DNA of 64,000 bases from Undaria pinnatifida. Its lineage: Eukaryota; Sar; Phaeophyceae; Laminariales; Alariaceae. Position 1 is the first letter of the stretch; each line of letters opens with the position of its first letter. A program made the translations under genes and the position numbers. The notes beneath the pieces were generated by a model. It was given only the letters and a program-made list of their open reading frames with translations. It searched no databases and was not told the DNA's origin. Location: NCBI GenBank assembly GCA_012845835.1, contig JABAKD010000011.1:2658501-2722500 (forward strand), given 5' to 3'. Positions 11,506-24,215 of this stretch are shown piece after piece.

Positions 11506-11884
11506 TGCTAATGGCCGTCAACTCCAGCCACTCTCGCAACCCGGGCAATCGTCTTTATTTTGTCCCTTTTCGCCTACGATCAAGTACCTAAAGGGTTCGC
11601 ATATAGTGCCTGGGCTCGTGTATCCATCTCACGTCGTGCCTTCTGCCTTCGCCGAGTGTTTAGTCAAGACCAAAAAGCGCTCTAAGTTTGGCAAACACCA
11701 GTATTACTCAGCATTAACGCAGCGTCGATAGTTTTTCGCAGGGTTTGATATCATACCAGGTTGGTACTGGTATGATTATTTTCGTTGCTTTGTTGCCGCC
11801 GATGTCGGCACGATTCTGAACACGATGAGTAGTACACCATGAGTGCTTGGGTGCGACGACAAGTAACTGCAGTCTGGAGCAGGA

Positions 11885-13020
11885 GAAGATGGGGGATAGG
11901 CACATGTGCTCCCTCTTGATATTGGGGCTATTGCTCTTACAATACGTACTCATTGCCAGAGTTAGCCCGTGATCACGAAGACAACGAGCGCTACGTGCGG
12001 CGGCAGCAGTTTCAAGTGCAGGGCAGGGCAAGAGAAAAAGCAAGCACACAATTCGTAAATTTCGCGTGTGCTCCTGGTTGATGTTCGTCATGGTTCATGA
12101 TCTCACCTTACAAGGCACAATCTGGCCTATGGTCATGAAGATAATGAGAGCTATTAAGAGAGAGCTACGAGCGATAGGTAAGTGCAGAGCAGAGCAACGC
12201 AAAAAGAGAAAAACAAAAAAGGTGGAGGGCCGATGCATGCGCTTGTTGATTCATATTACGATATAATTTCCATAATCTAGCCCGGGGAAACGAAGAAAGC
12301 GAGTGCTCGAGTGCTACGCGCGCCAAGTAGGTGGAGGGCAGCGCAAGAAAGAAAGAGAAAACAGGGGATAGATGCGTGTGTTCGTTTGTTGTTGCTGATC
12401 TCGCAATACGAGGTCAATATCATAATCTAACCCGTCGTCACGACGACAACGAGTACTTGAGTTCTACGTGCGCATTAGAAGCGCAGGGCAGGGCAAGAGA
12501 GCAAGCAAGCACACGAATTTATTTTCGCGTGTGCTTCTTGTTGATTTTTGTGTGGTTCATCATCTCACATTACGAGCTCTTACTTTAGCCGTGGTCACGA
12601 ACATAACGAGCACTAGAGAGCTACGAGCCGTAAGTAAGTGCATGGCATGGCAACACAAAAAGAGAGCAAAGACAGGGGGCGAAGGGTGGACGCATGTGCT
12701 CCGCCCTTGTTGTTGTGTCATCTCAAATCACGAGCTCATTGCCGTAACCCATCTCGCCCTGTCACAAAGACAACGAGTGCTCGAGTGCCACGTGCGGCAA
12801 GTAAGCGCAGCGAAGGGCAACATAGACAGAAAAGGTAAGGGATAGGTGCATGTACTACTTGTTGCTGCTGCCGCTGTTGTCGTCGCTTGTTATCGCCATT
12901 GATCTCACACTAGCCCCGTGTCATAATCCGCGTAGCTTCTGGTTATCGTTGCTTTTTATCTCACATTGCGAGCTCACCGCCATAATCTAGTCCGAGGTAG
13001 CCCGAGGTAACGAAAAGGCA
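11885..13020. repeat. Degenerate tandem repeat, six units of about 155 bp
   Basis: The landmark CACGAAGACAACGAGYGCT recurs in altered form near 11975, 12133, 12284, 12435, 12593 and 12756, giving steps of about 150-163 bp. Units also share TACGTGCGGCAAGTAAGTGC, GGGCAGGGCAAGAGA and a CATGTGCTCC...TTGTTG segment. A partial seventh unit follows near 12990. Frames across it vary between units and are not genes. Confidence 0.75.
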
Positions 13021-14040
13021 CAAGGAGTATAATTCGAGACAGCAGGAAAACCACGTCTCCTCTCCGCGGGAACAACATCTCCGTGACACCGGTACTACCG
13101 CCGTATTTCCGTCTGACACGCAAGACAGCACAACCTCCTCGGGTAAAGTTCAAAAGCCGATTTCCTTGACAACGAGTATTTGCACACAACGCCGACCGAT
13201 GTATCCAAGGAAAGGTCTCAACGAGATTTCCCAAAGCCGTCACTTCCGTTGAGTGTGCTCCCGTGGTTTTGGATAACATGTGCACTGAATTTCGTCCCAA
13301 GGGACGTTATCTTGCGTGCTATATGGGTACACGGTTCGTACCTGGTACGATACATGGATAAGCCCGCTGCTACAAATCCATTCGATGGGAAGTATTTTAT
13401 GATAAGCAGTGCGTTTTCGTGCCGTCATACACGCGGAGCCGGGAGGAGGATGCCGTAGCTGTTCCTGGATTTACGAATGATAATGCTGCAGTGCTGTAAC
13501 CATTCGTGGTTTCGCGGTGGAGTCATTGTATGGAAATCATAGGCCAACTAACATCAAGGCGTTCATCAAGCCGGGCATAAGCCCAAACAAACCCAAGCAA
13601 CGCAAACTGCAGCATAGAAAGAGCCACGCGCGAAGGCCATCGTCTCGACCATCGCGACCGCAAAATACACGACCAAGCCCACGAGTAACGCCTACGTATC
13701 ATATACCGGGTATATTCTTGTAGCGGTGGTCATACCATCTGGAGGCATACTATGCGTTCGTATAGCTCTGCTGCTGTGTTACGTTACTGGTTAGAAGTAC
13801 CGCCGCAAACAAACTCGCGGACGCGATTTCTTGTAATCATGGGATCTCCAATTTTCACGCAACAACCCCAGCTGATAGCAGATAGCCATATGGCATGTCA
13901 CATTGTGCGATACAGCCCGACGTTTGACCAAGAATTAATACACAGCAACGATATGTGGACTAGAGGTCAGAGTGTGCAAGTCATAAGACGATCACGGAGA
14001 ACACGTCATGGAAAACATAACATTGTTGTCACAACTACAG
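13021..14040. other. Intergenic, no gene seen
   Basis: The segment 13205-13325 is an isolated unit of the 5690-6190 repeat. A TACCTGGTA motif lies at 13339-13347. Otherwise unremarkable, with no credible exon. Confidence 0.35.
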
Positions 14041-15250
14041 CAGCATGATACGATGGCTATGATGACAACGAAAACGACGATGGTGATGATGGTGGTGATG
14101 GCGATGATAATACTGATAGGGATGACAATGAAGGGTGTGAGTAAATACCTGAGTACAAGCCAAAGTTATCCAGCCAGACATGCAAAGCAACAAGCGAAAT
14201 CGCGCGCTATCAAGGGTGTCGTGCCGGGTGTTCCACACTAAAATCTAGCAGTTTGGTGTCAGTCAAGGCAAATTTGCAGTCTGTTCCAAGTACGTTCTCC
14301 CGACATAATTGGTGCGAGTACCCTCTCTCTTTCTCACGTACTGTTCACAGGACGCAACGTGTGCGGCGCGTCCGAGGTGTACCGATCGTGCAATGCATAT
14401 TGTGGATCAATCATCGCGGGATCGGAGATCTTTTCAAGCGATCGAATACTTGGTAAATGCAGAAAATATCAACGCCCTCATTGTCTTCCACTCCTGGTCC
14501 ATCACCCACCGCTTTCCGATACGACGCTCAAGGGCATCGCCGAAAGTCTATGATTGCACCATCTACGTACGTAATAATATCGTATCATTATACGTACACG
14601 CTACTGGTACCTGGAATACTTTTTTTGTTATTTTTCGAAAACGATAGGAGGCTTGAAGCACCTGGAGCAGGGCAGGGAGAGGGGGGAGGGAGATAGAGCT
14701 TGCGCCGGGCAAGGAATCTGATCCATCCCGGGCAAAAAGGGACCGGGGAGAGGGGAGGGGTGATCCTCTCTGCCCGTCGCTGTATCTGGTGTGGTGTGCT
14801 GGGCAAACGCGTCGTCTTCGAGAGTCTCAGACACCAGAGAGGTTAGAGGCAGGGACCTAATCCTCTCGCGCCTTGGTGCTACTTGGTTCAAAGAGTTAAG
14901 TCTACCTGGTACCTGGTACCTCGTATGCTCTCATCATCCGATGATATGGTGCGATGATACCATATGGTACCTCTTGGTCCGGCAATATAGAGTGCGTTAG
15001 GGAGTTGGGTGGACATCCGAGCGCTCCCTAAATTTCCGAACAGAGGTACTGCTGTAGACTACTCGTACAGGGCACCAGAGTTCTGGTATACTGTACCAGG
15101 TAATCTGGTGCACTAGACGTAATAGCGCACAGATAGTTATCTCTGTCTAGTAGCTTGTGGCGACAGAGCTCGTCTTTCTCTAGCAGGCATCGGTTGTGCT
15201 GGATTTATGGGTAGAAATAGGAAATGAAGAAAACACAGGGTGGTTTTGTC
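14041..15250. other. Intergenic; short GAT-rich tract and TACCTGGTA pair
   Basis: A short ATGATGGTGATGGCGATGAT tract sits at 14075-14125. Overlapping TACCTGGTA motifs lie at 14903-14918 and TACCAGGTA at 15094-15102. A partial reverse copy of the TACCCAACGACA repeat lies near 15190-15240. No gene is supported. Confidence 0.4.
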
Positions 15251-16350
15251 TTCGTTTGCATCGTACCACAGGTATCTGTCATGAGAGGTATAGGTTCGAA
15301 GAGATAAGAGGATAGACTAGAGATGTACCAGGTAGATGTGTTTCGAAAAACCGCTGCTCTTCTCCACACGCCCCACCGAGCAAAAAAACACGAACAAAGG
15401 CAAAGGCAAGCATCGAGCATTCCCGGATACCCGCGCCAAACTTCTACGACTCTCACAAGCAATAAAACTAGAAGGACGGGTACCCCGCCCGGGACTGCTT
15501 GGTACCAGGCACATGGTCACCGCGACTGCGCGTGTAAGCACCCTCGGGAGAGCGAGACAGAAAGGCACCATTTCTTGCAAGCATCCACGTGCAAACATCG
15601 TACCCACTATGACACTAAATATAAACACCTTTTACCTTTTAATACAAAATAAATCGGTCCTTAAATCTACGGACAGGTTAACACTAGTTTCATCTTAGCT
15701 CGGGTACCGGGGAGTTTTTCTAAACCAAAACCCAAGAGAAAAACAAGGGTGGGAATTTAGATTAACGCGTAGCAACAGATACCCGGCACCGACGCGCGCG
15801 CAACGGGAACGGGGCAATCACCTGCCAGCGGGAGCACAAGCCAAGGATCCGTATCCTCCCTTGGGCACGCCCTGGTTCTGTCGCCTGTTCATTTGTCCTG
15901 CTGCACAGCACACGCGCTAGACGCGCAATCCTTCCTCGTTCTGGCTGGGGCGCCGCTTTTCGGGTGCACCCTGCCTTGCTTCCGGGTGCGGCCTCCTAGA
16001 TGTCAATTCCAAGCCTTGCCCGGCGGGTCCGCATTCCCTTCGTGTTTCGACAGCCGAGCGGCCTCCTCTCAGCCCCGCGCGAGCTAGCTTCCGTCGATGC
16101 GCCTGTGCTGCTTGCTTTTCACCGTGTCTAATGCCCACTTCTGATGATTTTCAGGGGCGGAGAAGAGCCTTGCAAAAATAGCTCTTTACGAACTCCCGGG
16201 GACAAAACCGAAGTTTTGCTCCTCCCGCGAACCAAAAAGTGAACCAAAATCCTCCACGCCACTGCAAAGAGGCAAGCTCTCAGAAGTGCCCTTGCCTTGT
16301 CCCTGCTACAACTTGCTAGCGGGAAAACACGATACGTTATCCTGGTGCCG
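15251..16350. other. Region upstream of the candidate first exon
   Basis: From about 15780 this stretch is noticeably more GC-rich than its surroundings and lacks the repeats common elsewhere, which would suit a promoter or 5' untranslated region for the candidate exon at 16356. No TATA box or other defined site could be assigned with confidence. Short frames on both strands (for example 15917-16138 reverse) have no recognisable content. Confidence 0.3.
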
Positions 16351-16355
16351 ATGCG

Positions 16356-16620
16356 ATGACATTCAAGCGGAGGATGGTGGCGGGCAGGACGTCCTCATCG
16401 TCAGTGAAGGTGTCCAACCACCCCCCCTTCGAAAATGAAAACGCCGATAGCAAAAACCTTCTGTCATCGGGGCCTCCCTTCGGCTCCGCCCCGGCCGAGG
16501 GTTGCGGGGATACCGCGCTTCTCCCCCGAGGAGGGGGGGGCGCTTCACGCAAGTGGGGGAGTAAGAAGAGGCTCGCCGCCTACACGCGTTATTTCTGGTT
16601 CAGGGCCGTCTGCATTGCAG
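16356..16620 (+). CDS. Candidate first exon of gene A (basic, membrane-anchor-like end)
   Basis: An open frame starts at ATG 16356 and runs 88 codons to a plausible donor, GCAG|GTATAA at 16621. The product is Ser/Gly-rich and ends with a basic cluster followed by an aromatic/hydrophobic stretch (KKRLAAYTRYFWFRAVCIA), like the start of a type II signal anchor whose remainder would lie in the next exon. A Golgi glycosyltransferase would suit such an N terminus, hence the tentative link to gene A almost 10 kb downstream. The phase (one base left over) does not fit exon A1 directly, so at least one exon between is missing. It could belong to another gene or be spurious. Confidence 0.35.
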
Positions 16621-17889
16621 GTATAATATACCAGCGGTACTCGTATATAACTCGTATCTGGTACACAGCAGTACTGCTGTAGTACCTGGTAGCTCTCAGC
16701 AGCAGTAGCAGCAGCAGTATATAGTGCACCAATCGAGGCGGGGCAGGGGGCTATTTCGGGCTAAGAGCATGACCCTCGTACAGTATGCCCTCGTACTACC
16801 CCCCTGTCCATGGCTTGGTTATGGACCTTTCGATGTCTCCGGGCCTCTTATGTACAGCTATGGCCTACAGCAGTAGCAGTAGAACTGTCTCGCGTGGGAG
16901 GTATACACGTGCTGTTGAGGCTCGCTGCTCCACTCGAGTTCGAAGGGAACAATCGAGTCCACGACTCTTTGGAGATGCGGCTCTGCCTGAGGCATATCAA
17001 TCTTGATCTTTGTTCTGTAAAGATCAATATTATCTCTGAACGCAATGTCCCGAGCTCCAGCCTATCCCTCTCGCGAACCAATGGTGTGTGAGCCCGTCGA
17101 CACAACAGCAGTACGTACTCAGGCGAATGCCTGGTACTAGGTACCAATATGTTATTGCAGTGAGCGCGGTACGACGGCGGTGTTAAACTAGCAGGATATT
17201 GTTCTACAACAGCAGTAGAGGCAGTTTGGGTGCGTATCATAGTGCACCTCGTTCCATGGTTCTGCTGTACGAGGTCAACGTTTTTTGGTCAACATGAAAT
17301 TGGACATCGTAGCTTTGGACCGAGCGGGCATGCTCGCATTACAACGCTCCGGGTAAGGTATAGCGACCGAGCCGCACCACAGGCAAGTCCGGCCTCGTCA
17401 ACCGAGCGCTATGCCTGTGCGAGAAGCATCATCCTGAGTATGTGTCGCATGTACTGTACAACTACACCTACATATAGACTGCTGTACTATGGTAGCAATA
17501 CATCACCCAGGACTACTGTAACCTAAACTCAGCAGTGTGTGCCACCGATGCTTTCTGGCTTGGACCCCGGACTTGACAATTGTGTCTGTTTACCGAGCAA
17601 TGCTGTCTGGGAGCTCCGCCAGTTTCACTCCAACTCTCCACCCCAGACTCGATCAAAGGATTGTTATTGTTGCGAGTATCATACAACCTATCACGCAGGG
17701 TATTTCGTGCTTCCGGCCGTTTGCATGATCGCCTGACAACCTCTACCAAACGTAGTAGCATATGCCTAACGAAGTAAAGTCACCCTCGCGTTCAATAGTG
17801 GTGACATCGCATGCCCACTCCACCTCGCTTGCTGTATTTGTAAGATGTATCTCTTGTCTTAGAATTGGCGACCTCAGAGCCCCACATCG
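16621..17889. other. Intergenic or intronic, no further exon recognised
   Basis: Contains CAG/CTG-type triplets (AGCAGCAGTAGCAGCAGCAG near 16699), a TACCTGGTA at 16683-16691 and GTACTAGGTACC-type words. No exon that would continue the frame ending at 16620 was recognised. Confidence 0.3.
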
Positions 17890-19500
17890 GCACGGTAAAA
17901 ATCATGGGCGTAAAATCGTACATTTCAGACAACAATAATGTGAAAAGGAAGTACAGGTAGGTATGTTAAAATTGCGGTAAACCACACTACCAAGCTATTA
18001 CGTACCAGGATATTTCGTACATACCGTCTGCATGATCGCCTCCCAACCTATGCCAAGCGAACTATGACTAACGAAGTAACGTAATTGAGCGCGTGTACAC
18101 CAAGCGTTCCTTTCAAAACACTTACGATTCGCATTTCTCCCTCTCGTGCTCAATGGCGGTGACATTGCATGACCACATCACCTCGCCTGTTGTATTTGGC
18201 AATATGTATCTCCTTATAATTAGCGATGTCAGATATTAATGGTTTCTACATGATTGTACCTATCGATTGAAATATTCTATCTTTCGATCCATGTACAATA
18301 ACAAATTATGAAGCTTTAACACGTTGTTCAAACGCCCCACTAACAATCGAAATCGGCGAGAGTAATAAACACTTGTACGCAATTGATATCACGTCGTTAT
18401 CTTTCTAACCATCCATGACGTAGCTTTCATTCATCCCCCACCCCCCCCTCCAACGCCCCCTCCTTCCCCACCATCCGCACGATCGCCTAGACCTAGCACC
18501 ACGCGTATAGCAAGCCCCTACATATGTGATTAATACGCGCGATCGGAGTATCACACACAATCTTCCAAAGATGAGTTTCGACCAAATCTTTGATCTCACA
18601 GCTGGAGTGTATTTCAATATTATGTGCCCTAAACCTCTTGAAAACCCTCCCCCCGCCCCCCCCCTTTTTTTTTTCCTCGCTCTCCCTTGCTCAAACGCTC
18701 CACCTAATATCGAAATCCGCCAGAGTAATAAACACTTCCACGCCCTGGATATCACCTCATTATCTTTCTAGAGCCATCCATGCCGCTGCTGCAACTCCAC
18801 CCCCCCCCCCCGGCCCCAACGCCCCCTCCTTCCCTACCACCCGCACCATTGGCTATACCTAGCACCACGCGTATAGCAAACCCCTACATGTATGCGACCT
18901 AAAGCCCTTTCGCCCCCTCCCCCCCCACCTTCCCCCCCCCCTCCCCCACCCCCCCCCCCACTCCCTCGAACACCCCGCCCTCTACTCACTGGTTGTACGA
19001 CTTATAGGATATACATGATAAACTATTAAATAGTGCATTCTTTCCAAAACCGTCAGATTTATCCCCTTGAAAGATTTATAGTTTCCACGCACAAATTGAG
19101 CTGCCCCACCCGTCGTCGTCCCCCCCCCCGCCCCACCCCCGCTCGCTTTTGATCAAAACCAGGCCCCCACGTCCTTCAAAACTCCGCCTTCCCCTCACCA
19201 GTTATTATTTACTTACAGGATTCACTCGATAAACTGATGCATTTCCTTCCACAGCTGTCAGATTTTGTCCCCCTCAGAAACGGGTTTTATAGTTTCCGCG
19301 CACAGACTGACTAACATCACCCTGTTGACCCTGATAGCTACACTGTAGTTGCAAGGGGAGTCGCCGACCTATATCCTTAATGAGGACACACAACCCGTAA
19401 TACGCGCGATCGGAGTATCACACACAGCTTGCGAAGATTACTTTCGCCCAAATATTCGATTTCACGGCTGAAGTGTATTTTTATTTTTATACTCAGTAAT
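17890..19500. repeat. Compound repeat, left unit
   Basis: Made of sub-blocks that recur in the same order at 20173-22090: GTAAAAATCATGGGCGTAAA (17896), AACAATCGAAATCGGCGAGA (18340), C-rich runs, AGCACCACGCGTATAGCAA (18495 and 18860), ACGCGCGATCGGAGTATCAC (18535) and CTGTTGACCCTGATAGCTAC (19323). A ~375 bp sub-repeat is itself doubled inside. No genes; frames are low complexity. Confidence 0.8.
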
Positions 19501-20172
19501 ATATTGTGAAAACAAAAATACACTCCAGCTGAGATCGAAGATTTTGTCGAAACTCATCTTTGCAAGCTGTGTGTCATATACACTTGTTTCTTTTAATATA
19601 CCTGGTGTATATTATTAAAATAAAAATACAATCCAGCTGTGAGATCGAAGATTTGTCGAAACTCATCTTTGCAAGCTGTGTGTGATACTCCGATCGCGCG
19701 TATTACAGGTCGTGTCCTCATTAAGGATATAGGTCGGCGACTCCCCTTGGAACTACCGTGTAGCTATCAGGGTCAACAGGGTGATTTTAGTCAGTCTGTG
19801 CGCGGAAACTATAAAACCCGTTTTTGAGGGGGACAAAATCTGACATCTGTGGCGGAGTTTTTAAGGGCGTGGGGGCATGGGTTTGAACAAGAGGGAGCCG
19901 GGGGGGGGGGGGGGGGGGGATGGGTGGGGCAACCCAATCTGTGCGTGGAAACTATAAATCCTATAAGGGCATAGATCTGACGATTTTGGAAGGAATGCAC
20001 CAGTTTATCATGTACCTCCTGTAAGTCGTGAAACCAGCGAGGAGAGGGCGGAAGTGTTCGGGGGGGTGGGTGGGTCGGGGGGGGGCGGGGGTTGGGGCGA
20101 AAGGGTTTTCAACAGCTTTAGGCCGCATAGATGTAGGGGTTTGCTATACGCGTGGTGCTAGGTGTAGGCGAT
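18840..20172. repeat. Large imperfect palindrome, about 650 bp arms
   Basis: The left arm (about 18840-19480) reads CACGCGTATAGCAAACCCCT, CATGATAAACT, GGGTTTTATAGTTTCCGCGC, GTCGCCGACCTATATCCTTA, then GATCGGAGTATCACACAC. The right arm (about 19540-20172) has these blocks in reverse complement and reverse order, ending TTTGCTATACGCGTGGTGCT. Poly-C in the left arm faces poly-G in the right. The centre near 19500 holds the ACACTCCAGCTGAGATCGAAG module, doubled on the right side (19513-19580 and 19629-19700). Confidence 0.8.
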
Positions 20173-22090
20173 ATATTCACGGTAAAAATCATAGGCGTAA
20201 AATCGTATATGTGAGACAATAATAATGTGAAAAGGAAGTACAGGTAAGTATGTTAAAATTGCGGTAAACCACACTACCAACTTATTACGTAGGGTATTCC
20301 GTACGTACCGTCTGCATGATCGCCTCCCAACCTATGCCAAGCGAAGTATGACTAACGAAGTAACGTAGTTGAGCGCGTGTACACCAAGCGTTCCTTTCAA
20401 AACACTAACGATTCGCATTTCTCCCTTTCGTTCTCAATGGCGGTGACATTGCATGACCACATCTCCTCGCCTGTTGTATTTGGCAATATGTATCTCTTTC
20501 TTATAATTAGCGATGTCAGAAAATAATGGTAACTAGATGTTTGTACCTATCGATTGAAATATTCTATCTTTCGATCCATGTACAATAACAAATTATGAAG
20601 CTTTAACACGTTGTTTACTACACCTAACGATTGGGTTGCATATTACATCTGACATTAAGCCTTCTAGAATAGTAAACATTACCAGGCGGGTGATATAAAG
20701 GGATGTCTTCTTGCTACAACTGTCAGATTCGTCCCCTCTAAGGGTTTATAGTTTCCGCGCACATATTGAAATGCTCGCCTCCCCCCCCCCGATCCCTCTT
20801 GTTCAAACGCCCCACGTAAAATCAAAATCTACCAGAGTAGTAAACACGACCAGTCAGCTGATACCATCTCACTATCCTTATAGCCATCCATGCCGTAGCT
20901 CCAACTCATCTCCGCCCTCCTTCCCCCCCCCCCCGTCCCCTTTTGTTCCCCGCCCAGTTCGTTCAAACGCCCCTCTAACAATCGAAATCGGCGAGAGTAA
21001 TAAACACTTGTACGCAATTGATATCACGTCATTATCTTTCTAGCCATCCATGACGTAGCTTTCATCATCCCCCTCCCCCCCTCCAACGCCCCCTCCTTCC
21101 CCACACCCCGCACGATCGCCTAGACCCAGCACCGCGCGTATAGCAAGCCCCTGCATATATGATTAATACGCGCGATCGGAGTATCACACACAATCTTGCA
21201 AAGATGAGTTTCGACCAAATCCTTGATCTCACAGCTGGAGTGTATTTTAATATTACATGTGACCTAACCTCTTGAAAACCCTTCCCCCCCCCCCCTTCCT
21301 TTTTTTTTTTTCCTTGCTCTCCCTTGCTCAAACGCCTCACCTAATATCGAAATCCGCCAGAGTAATGAACACTTCCACGCCCTGGATATCACCTCATTAT
21401 CTTTCTAGAGCCATCCATGCCGCTGCTGCAATTCTCACCCCCCCGCGCCCCCAACGCCCCCTCCTTCCCTACCACCCGCACCATCGCCTATACCTAGCAC
21501 CACGCGTATAGCAAACCCCTACATGTATGCGACCTAAAGCCCCCCCCCCCCCCCCCCCCCAACACAAACATCCCCCCCCCCATCCCCTACAAGAAGAATA
21601 TATAGTTTCCACGCACAAATTGAGCTGCCCCACCTGTCCCTCCCCCCCCCCCCCCTCCCGCCCCCCCTTTTGATCAAAATCAGGCCCCCACGCCCTTCAA
21701 AACTCCGCCCTCCCCTCACCAGTTATTCGACTTACAGGATTCACTTGATAAACTGATGCATTTCCTTCCACAGCTGTCAGATTTTGTCCCCCTCAGAAAC
21801 GGGTTTTATAGTTTCCGCGCACAGACCGCCTAACATCACCCTGTTGACCCTGATAGCTACACTGTAGTTGCAAAGGGAGTCGCCGACCTATATCCTTAAT
21901 GAGGACACACAACCCGTAATACGCGCGATCGGAGTATCACACACAACTTTCAAAGATGACTTTCGCCCAAATGTTCGATCTCACAGCTGGAGTGTACGTT
22001 ATTTTTTACAATATATTTTGCACATATTTTGCGCTTGCAAAGATGAGTTTCGACAAATTTTTCGATCCCACAGCTGGAGTGTATTTTCAT
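20173..22090. repeat. Compound repeat, right unit
   Basis: A direct repeat of the left unit: 20173-20610 matches 17890-18315, 20960-21540 matches 18330-18900 and 21600-21950 matches 19080-19440. About 350 bp (20611-20955) has no counterpart in the same position on the left. Long poly-C runs (for example 21539-21560) interrupt the match. No genes. Confidence 0.8.
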
Positions 22091-22114
22091 TTTAATATAC
22101 ATATGTATATTATG

Positions 22115-22401
22115 CTTCTACTTCCCAGCTTCTGGACAAGCCATGGTCACAGGGTGTCTTCCCTTCTCACCCCCGGTTCTTGTCTTCAATTTTTATCGCG
22201 CATAGGGTTCAGCAATCCCACTGCTCGTCGATTTTTCATCGAATGTTGCTAACTCACGCTCTCACGCTTTCCGCAAGTCAATTTATGCACAAGAAAAAGT
22301 CTCCGCGAATTTATACGAGTAGGCACTCGAGGGGACTCGAACTCACGAAACTGACCTATACCAGGCTCGAGGATAATAACCTTATACGCCACCTGGGCGA
22401 C
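22115..22401 (-). mobile_element. tRNA-headed SINE, subfamily S1, copy 1
   Basis: On the minus strand the head starts GTCGCCCAGGTGGCGTATAA and contains a B-box-like GTTCGAGTCCC (22331-22343). The body includes GCACAAGAAAAAGTC-type and GCGCGATAAAAATTGAAG segments, and the element ends at the tail whose plus-strand reading is TTCTACTTCCCAGCTTCTGG. The copy at 23275-23552 aligns over its whole length. RNA polymerase III A and B boxes in the head are the established mark of tRNA-derived SINEs. Confidence 0.75.
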
Positions 22402-22507
22402 GGGGCATATGCCTGTGGTCAGCGATGTGGTACGTAGTCCTATTTTCTTTTTTTTCTTTTTCTTCTTTTTCATCACTTTCCATTACTTCCCCCCCCCCTC
22501 AGCGACC

Positions 22508-22764
22508 TTGTGCACAAACCCGTGGCCACAAGGTGTCTTCCCTTCCCCCCAGTGAGTGCCTTCATTTTCATGTCGCATAGGGTTCATTCAGCATTCCCGC
22601 TTTTCAGCTTTTTTTGCTTATCGATTTTCATCGAAATTCGCCAACTCGCGCTCACGCGCTTTCGGCCTGTCAATTTGTAAGAGTCCCTTGTGGGACTCGA
22701 ACCTGCGACCTCGACCTCCATAGTTACGCGGCTTGCTGGGGTACTATTGAACCGCCAGGGGTGC
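22508..22764 (-). mobile_element. tRNA-headed SINE, subfamily S1, diverged copy
   Basis: The minus-strand head starts GGCACCCCTGGCGGTTCAAT and has the B-box-like GGTTCGAGTCCCAC (22692-22705). The body retains the TCGCATAGGGTTC and CGATTTTCATCGAA segments of S1 and the ACAAGGTGTCTTCCCTTC tail. The head differs from the other S1 copies, suggesting either divergence or recruitment of a different tRNA. Confidence 0.65.
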
Positions 22765-23274
22765 CTCTGCTGTACCTGGTGCGCCGGTACTAGCCGATAC
22801 GCACTTTCGGTTTCGAAATGATGGACCTCTGTTAGTTGATAGCACAGCAGTGTGATGGGGTATTGGTTGGAGGTCGTACGGGGTCAGTACTGCCGCTACT
22901 GCTGTGTATACGAAGTCCCAAAGAGATTACGCTACTACGTTGGGGAGTCGCGTTGAGGGTTTACAGGTTTATGCATGTCGCAGGAGGTTATCACCGCGGT
23001 CAATATGCATAGCCCACACCGAGGTCGACAGTCGATAACCCACAACGATAGCGACCGGGTCGATAGACCACCCCACCCATGATTGAAAGAACGGCTTTGC
23101 TGTGCCTGCTGTGCTGCCACGCCGCTACGTATTTGTTGGCTGCCTGTTGATAGAGCTTACCACTTTTTCGAGACGATGGTTGACGCACGCTGTACGAGAC
23201 GAAGGGGGTTTCACCCTACATTGGTTGGTGCGTTCCATTGGGTTAGGGTCAAGGTTAGGGTATAACGTAGCCGG

Positions 23275-23552
23275 TCGCCCCGGTGGCGTATCAGGTTATC
23301 CTAGAGCGTGGTATAGGTCAGGTTCGTGAGTTCGAATCCCCTCGAGTGCATACTCGAATAAATTCGTGGGGACTTTTTCTTGTGCACAAATTGACTTGCG
23401 GAAAGCGCAAGAGCGTGAGTTAGCAACACTCGATGAAAAATCGACGAGCAAGTGGGATTGCTGAACCCTATGCGCGATAAAAATTGAAGGCAAGAACCGG
23501 GGGGACGGACGAAACCTGGGACCACGGCTTTGCCTAGAAACTGGAAAGTAGA
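23275..23552 (+). mobile_element. tRNA-headed SINE, subfamily S1, copy 2
   Basis: The head begins GTCGCCCCGGTGGCGTATCA; the B-box-like GTTCGAATCC is at 23330-23339. The body shares TGAAAAATCGACGAGCAAGT and CCCTATGCGCGATAAAAATT with the reverse copy at 22115-22401. The right end near 23552 corresponds to the CTGGAAAGTAG tail. No protein is encoded; frames across it are incidental. Confidence 0.75.
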
Positions 23553-24085
23553 TTTGTGTGAAAAAATATATATATAATTTACAGAGTATGTCACCATTTT
23601 CTCGAAAAAACGTTAAGGTACCCCTGGTCTCTTGTGCTTTGTTTTCCATTTCGGTTGTGCCGTTTGGTTTCCCTCTTCCTGTCCAAGTGTTTTGTCTTTT
23701 CTTTCGTATTCATCTTTTTTTGTACTCTTTTTTACTGCGAATAGTCTGGTGTGCTGGCTTGCATATTTTTGGTTTTGCCTTACACGGTTGGAATTGCATG
23801 GCCAAATCACGAACTACCGGACTTGAATTCGGGGAAAACTTAATCGAGTTTCCGGGTTCACCTTCGAGCTGCTGCAGTGTTACGCCTTGGCCCAGCTTCG
23901 GCGAATGGTTGATAGTCCACAGTAGTAACGCCTCATTACATCTTCACCCAGAAATCCCTCGGGGCGGTCGGGGTTGGTCGGGGTGAGGCCTATTGTATAC
24001 GGTCGGATCTGTCAGTCGAAAGAGAGGCCCTTTCGACTGAAGACCAGATCGGGCTCTTCTTAGTCGATAGTCGACTCAAACTTCT
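23553..24085. other. Intergenic; related to sequence near 25920
   Basis: The stretch 23735-23805 (AATAGTCTGGTGTGCTGGCT) is related to 25925-25995 (CATAGTCTGGTGTGCTGACT), so a dispersed repeat is present. Hydrophobic open frames here follow from T-rich composition and are not credible membrane proteins. Confidence 0.35.
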
Positions 24086-24215
24086 TGGACTGAGTAATCC
24101 GACTCGCACATTCATTCGAAAGCAGTCGTCGATTCGACTGGATCCGACTCGCACCTTCATTCGAAAGCAGTCGTCGATTCGACTGGATCCTGCGAGTCGG
24201 ATTGCTCAATCGAAA
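24086..24215. repeat. Small element: 44 bp tandem repeat between inverted ends
   Basis: Two adjacent copies of a GACTCGCACNTTCATTCGAA block followed by AGCAGTCGTCGATTCGACTG lie between TGAGTAATCCGACTCGC on the left and GCGAGTCGGATTGCTCA on the right, which are inverted relative to each other. TCGACTG-type words also occur near 24015 and 24740. Possibly a tiny MITE. Confidence 0.55.
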
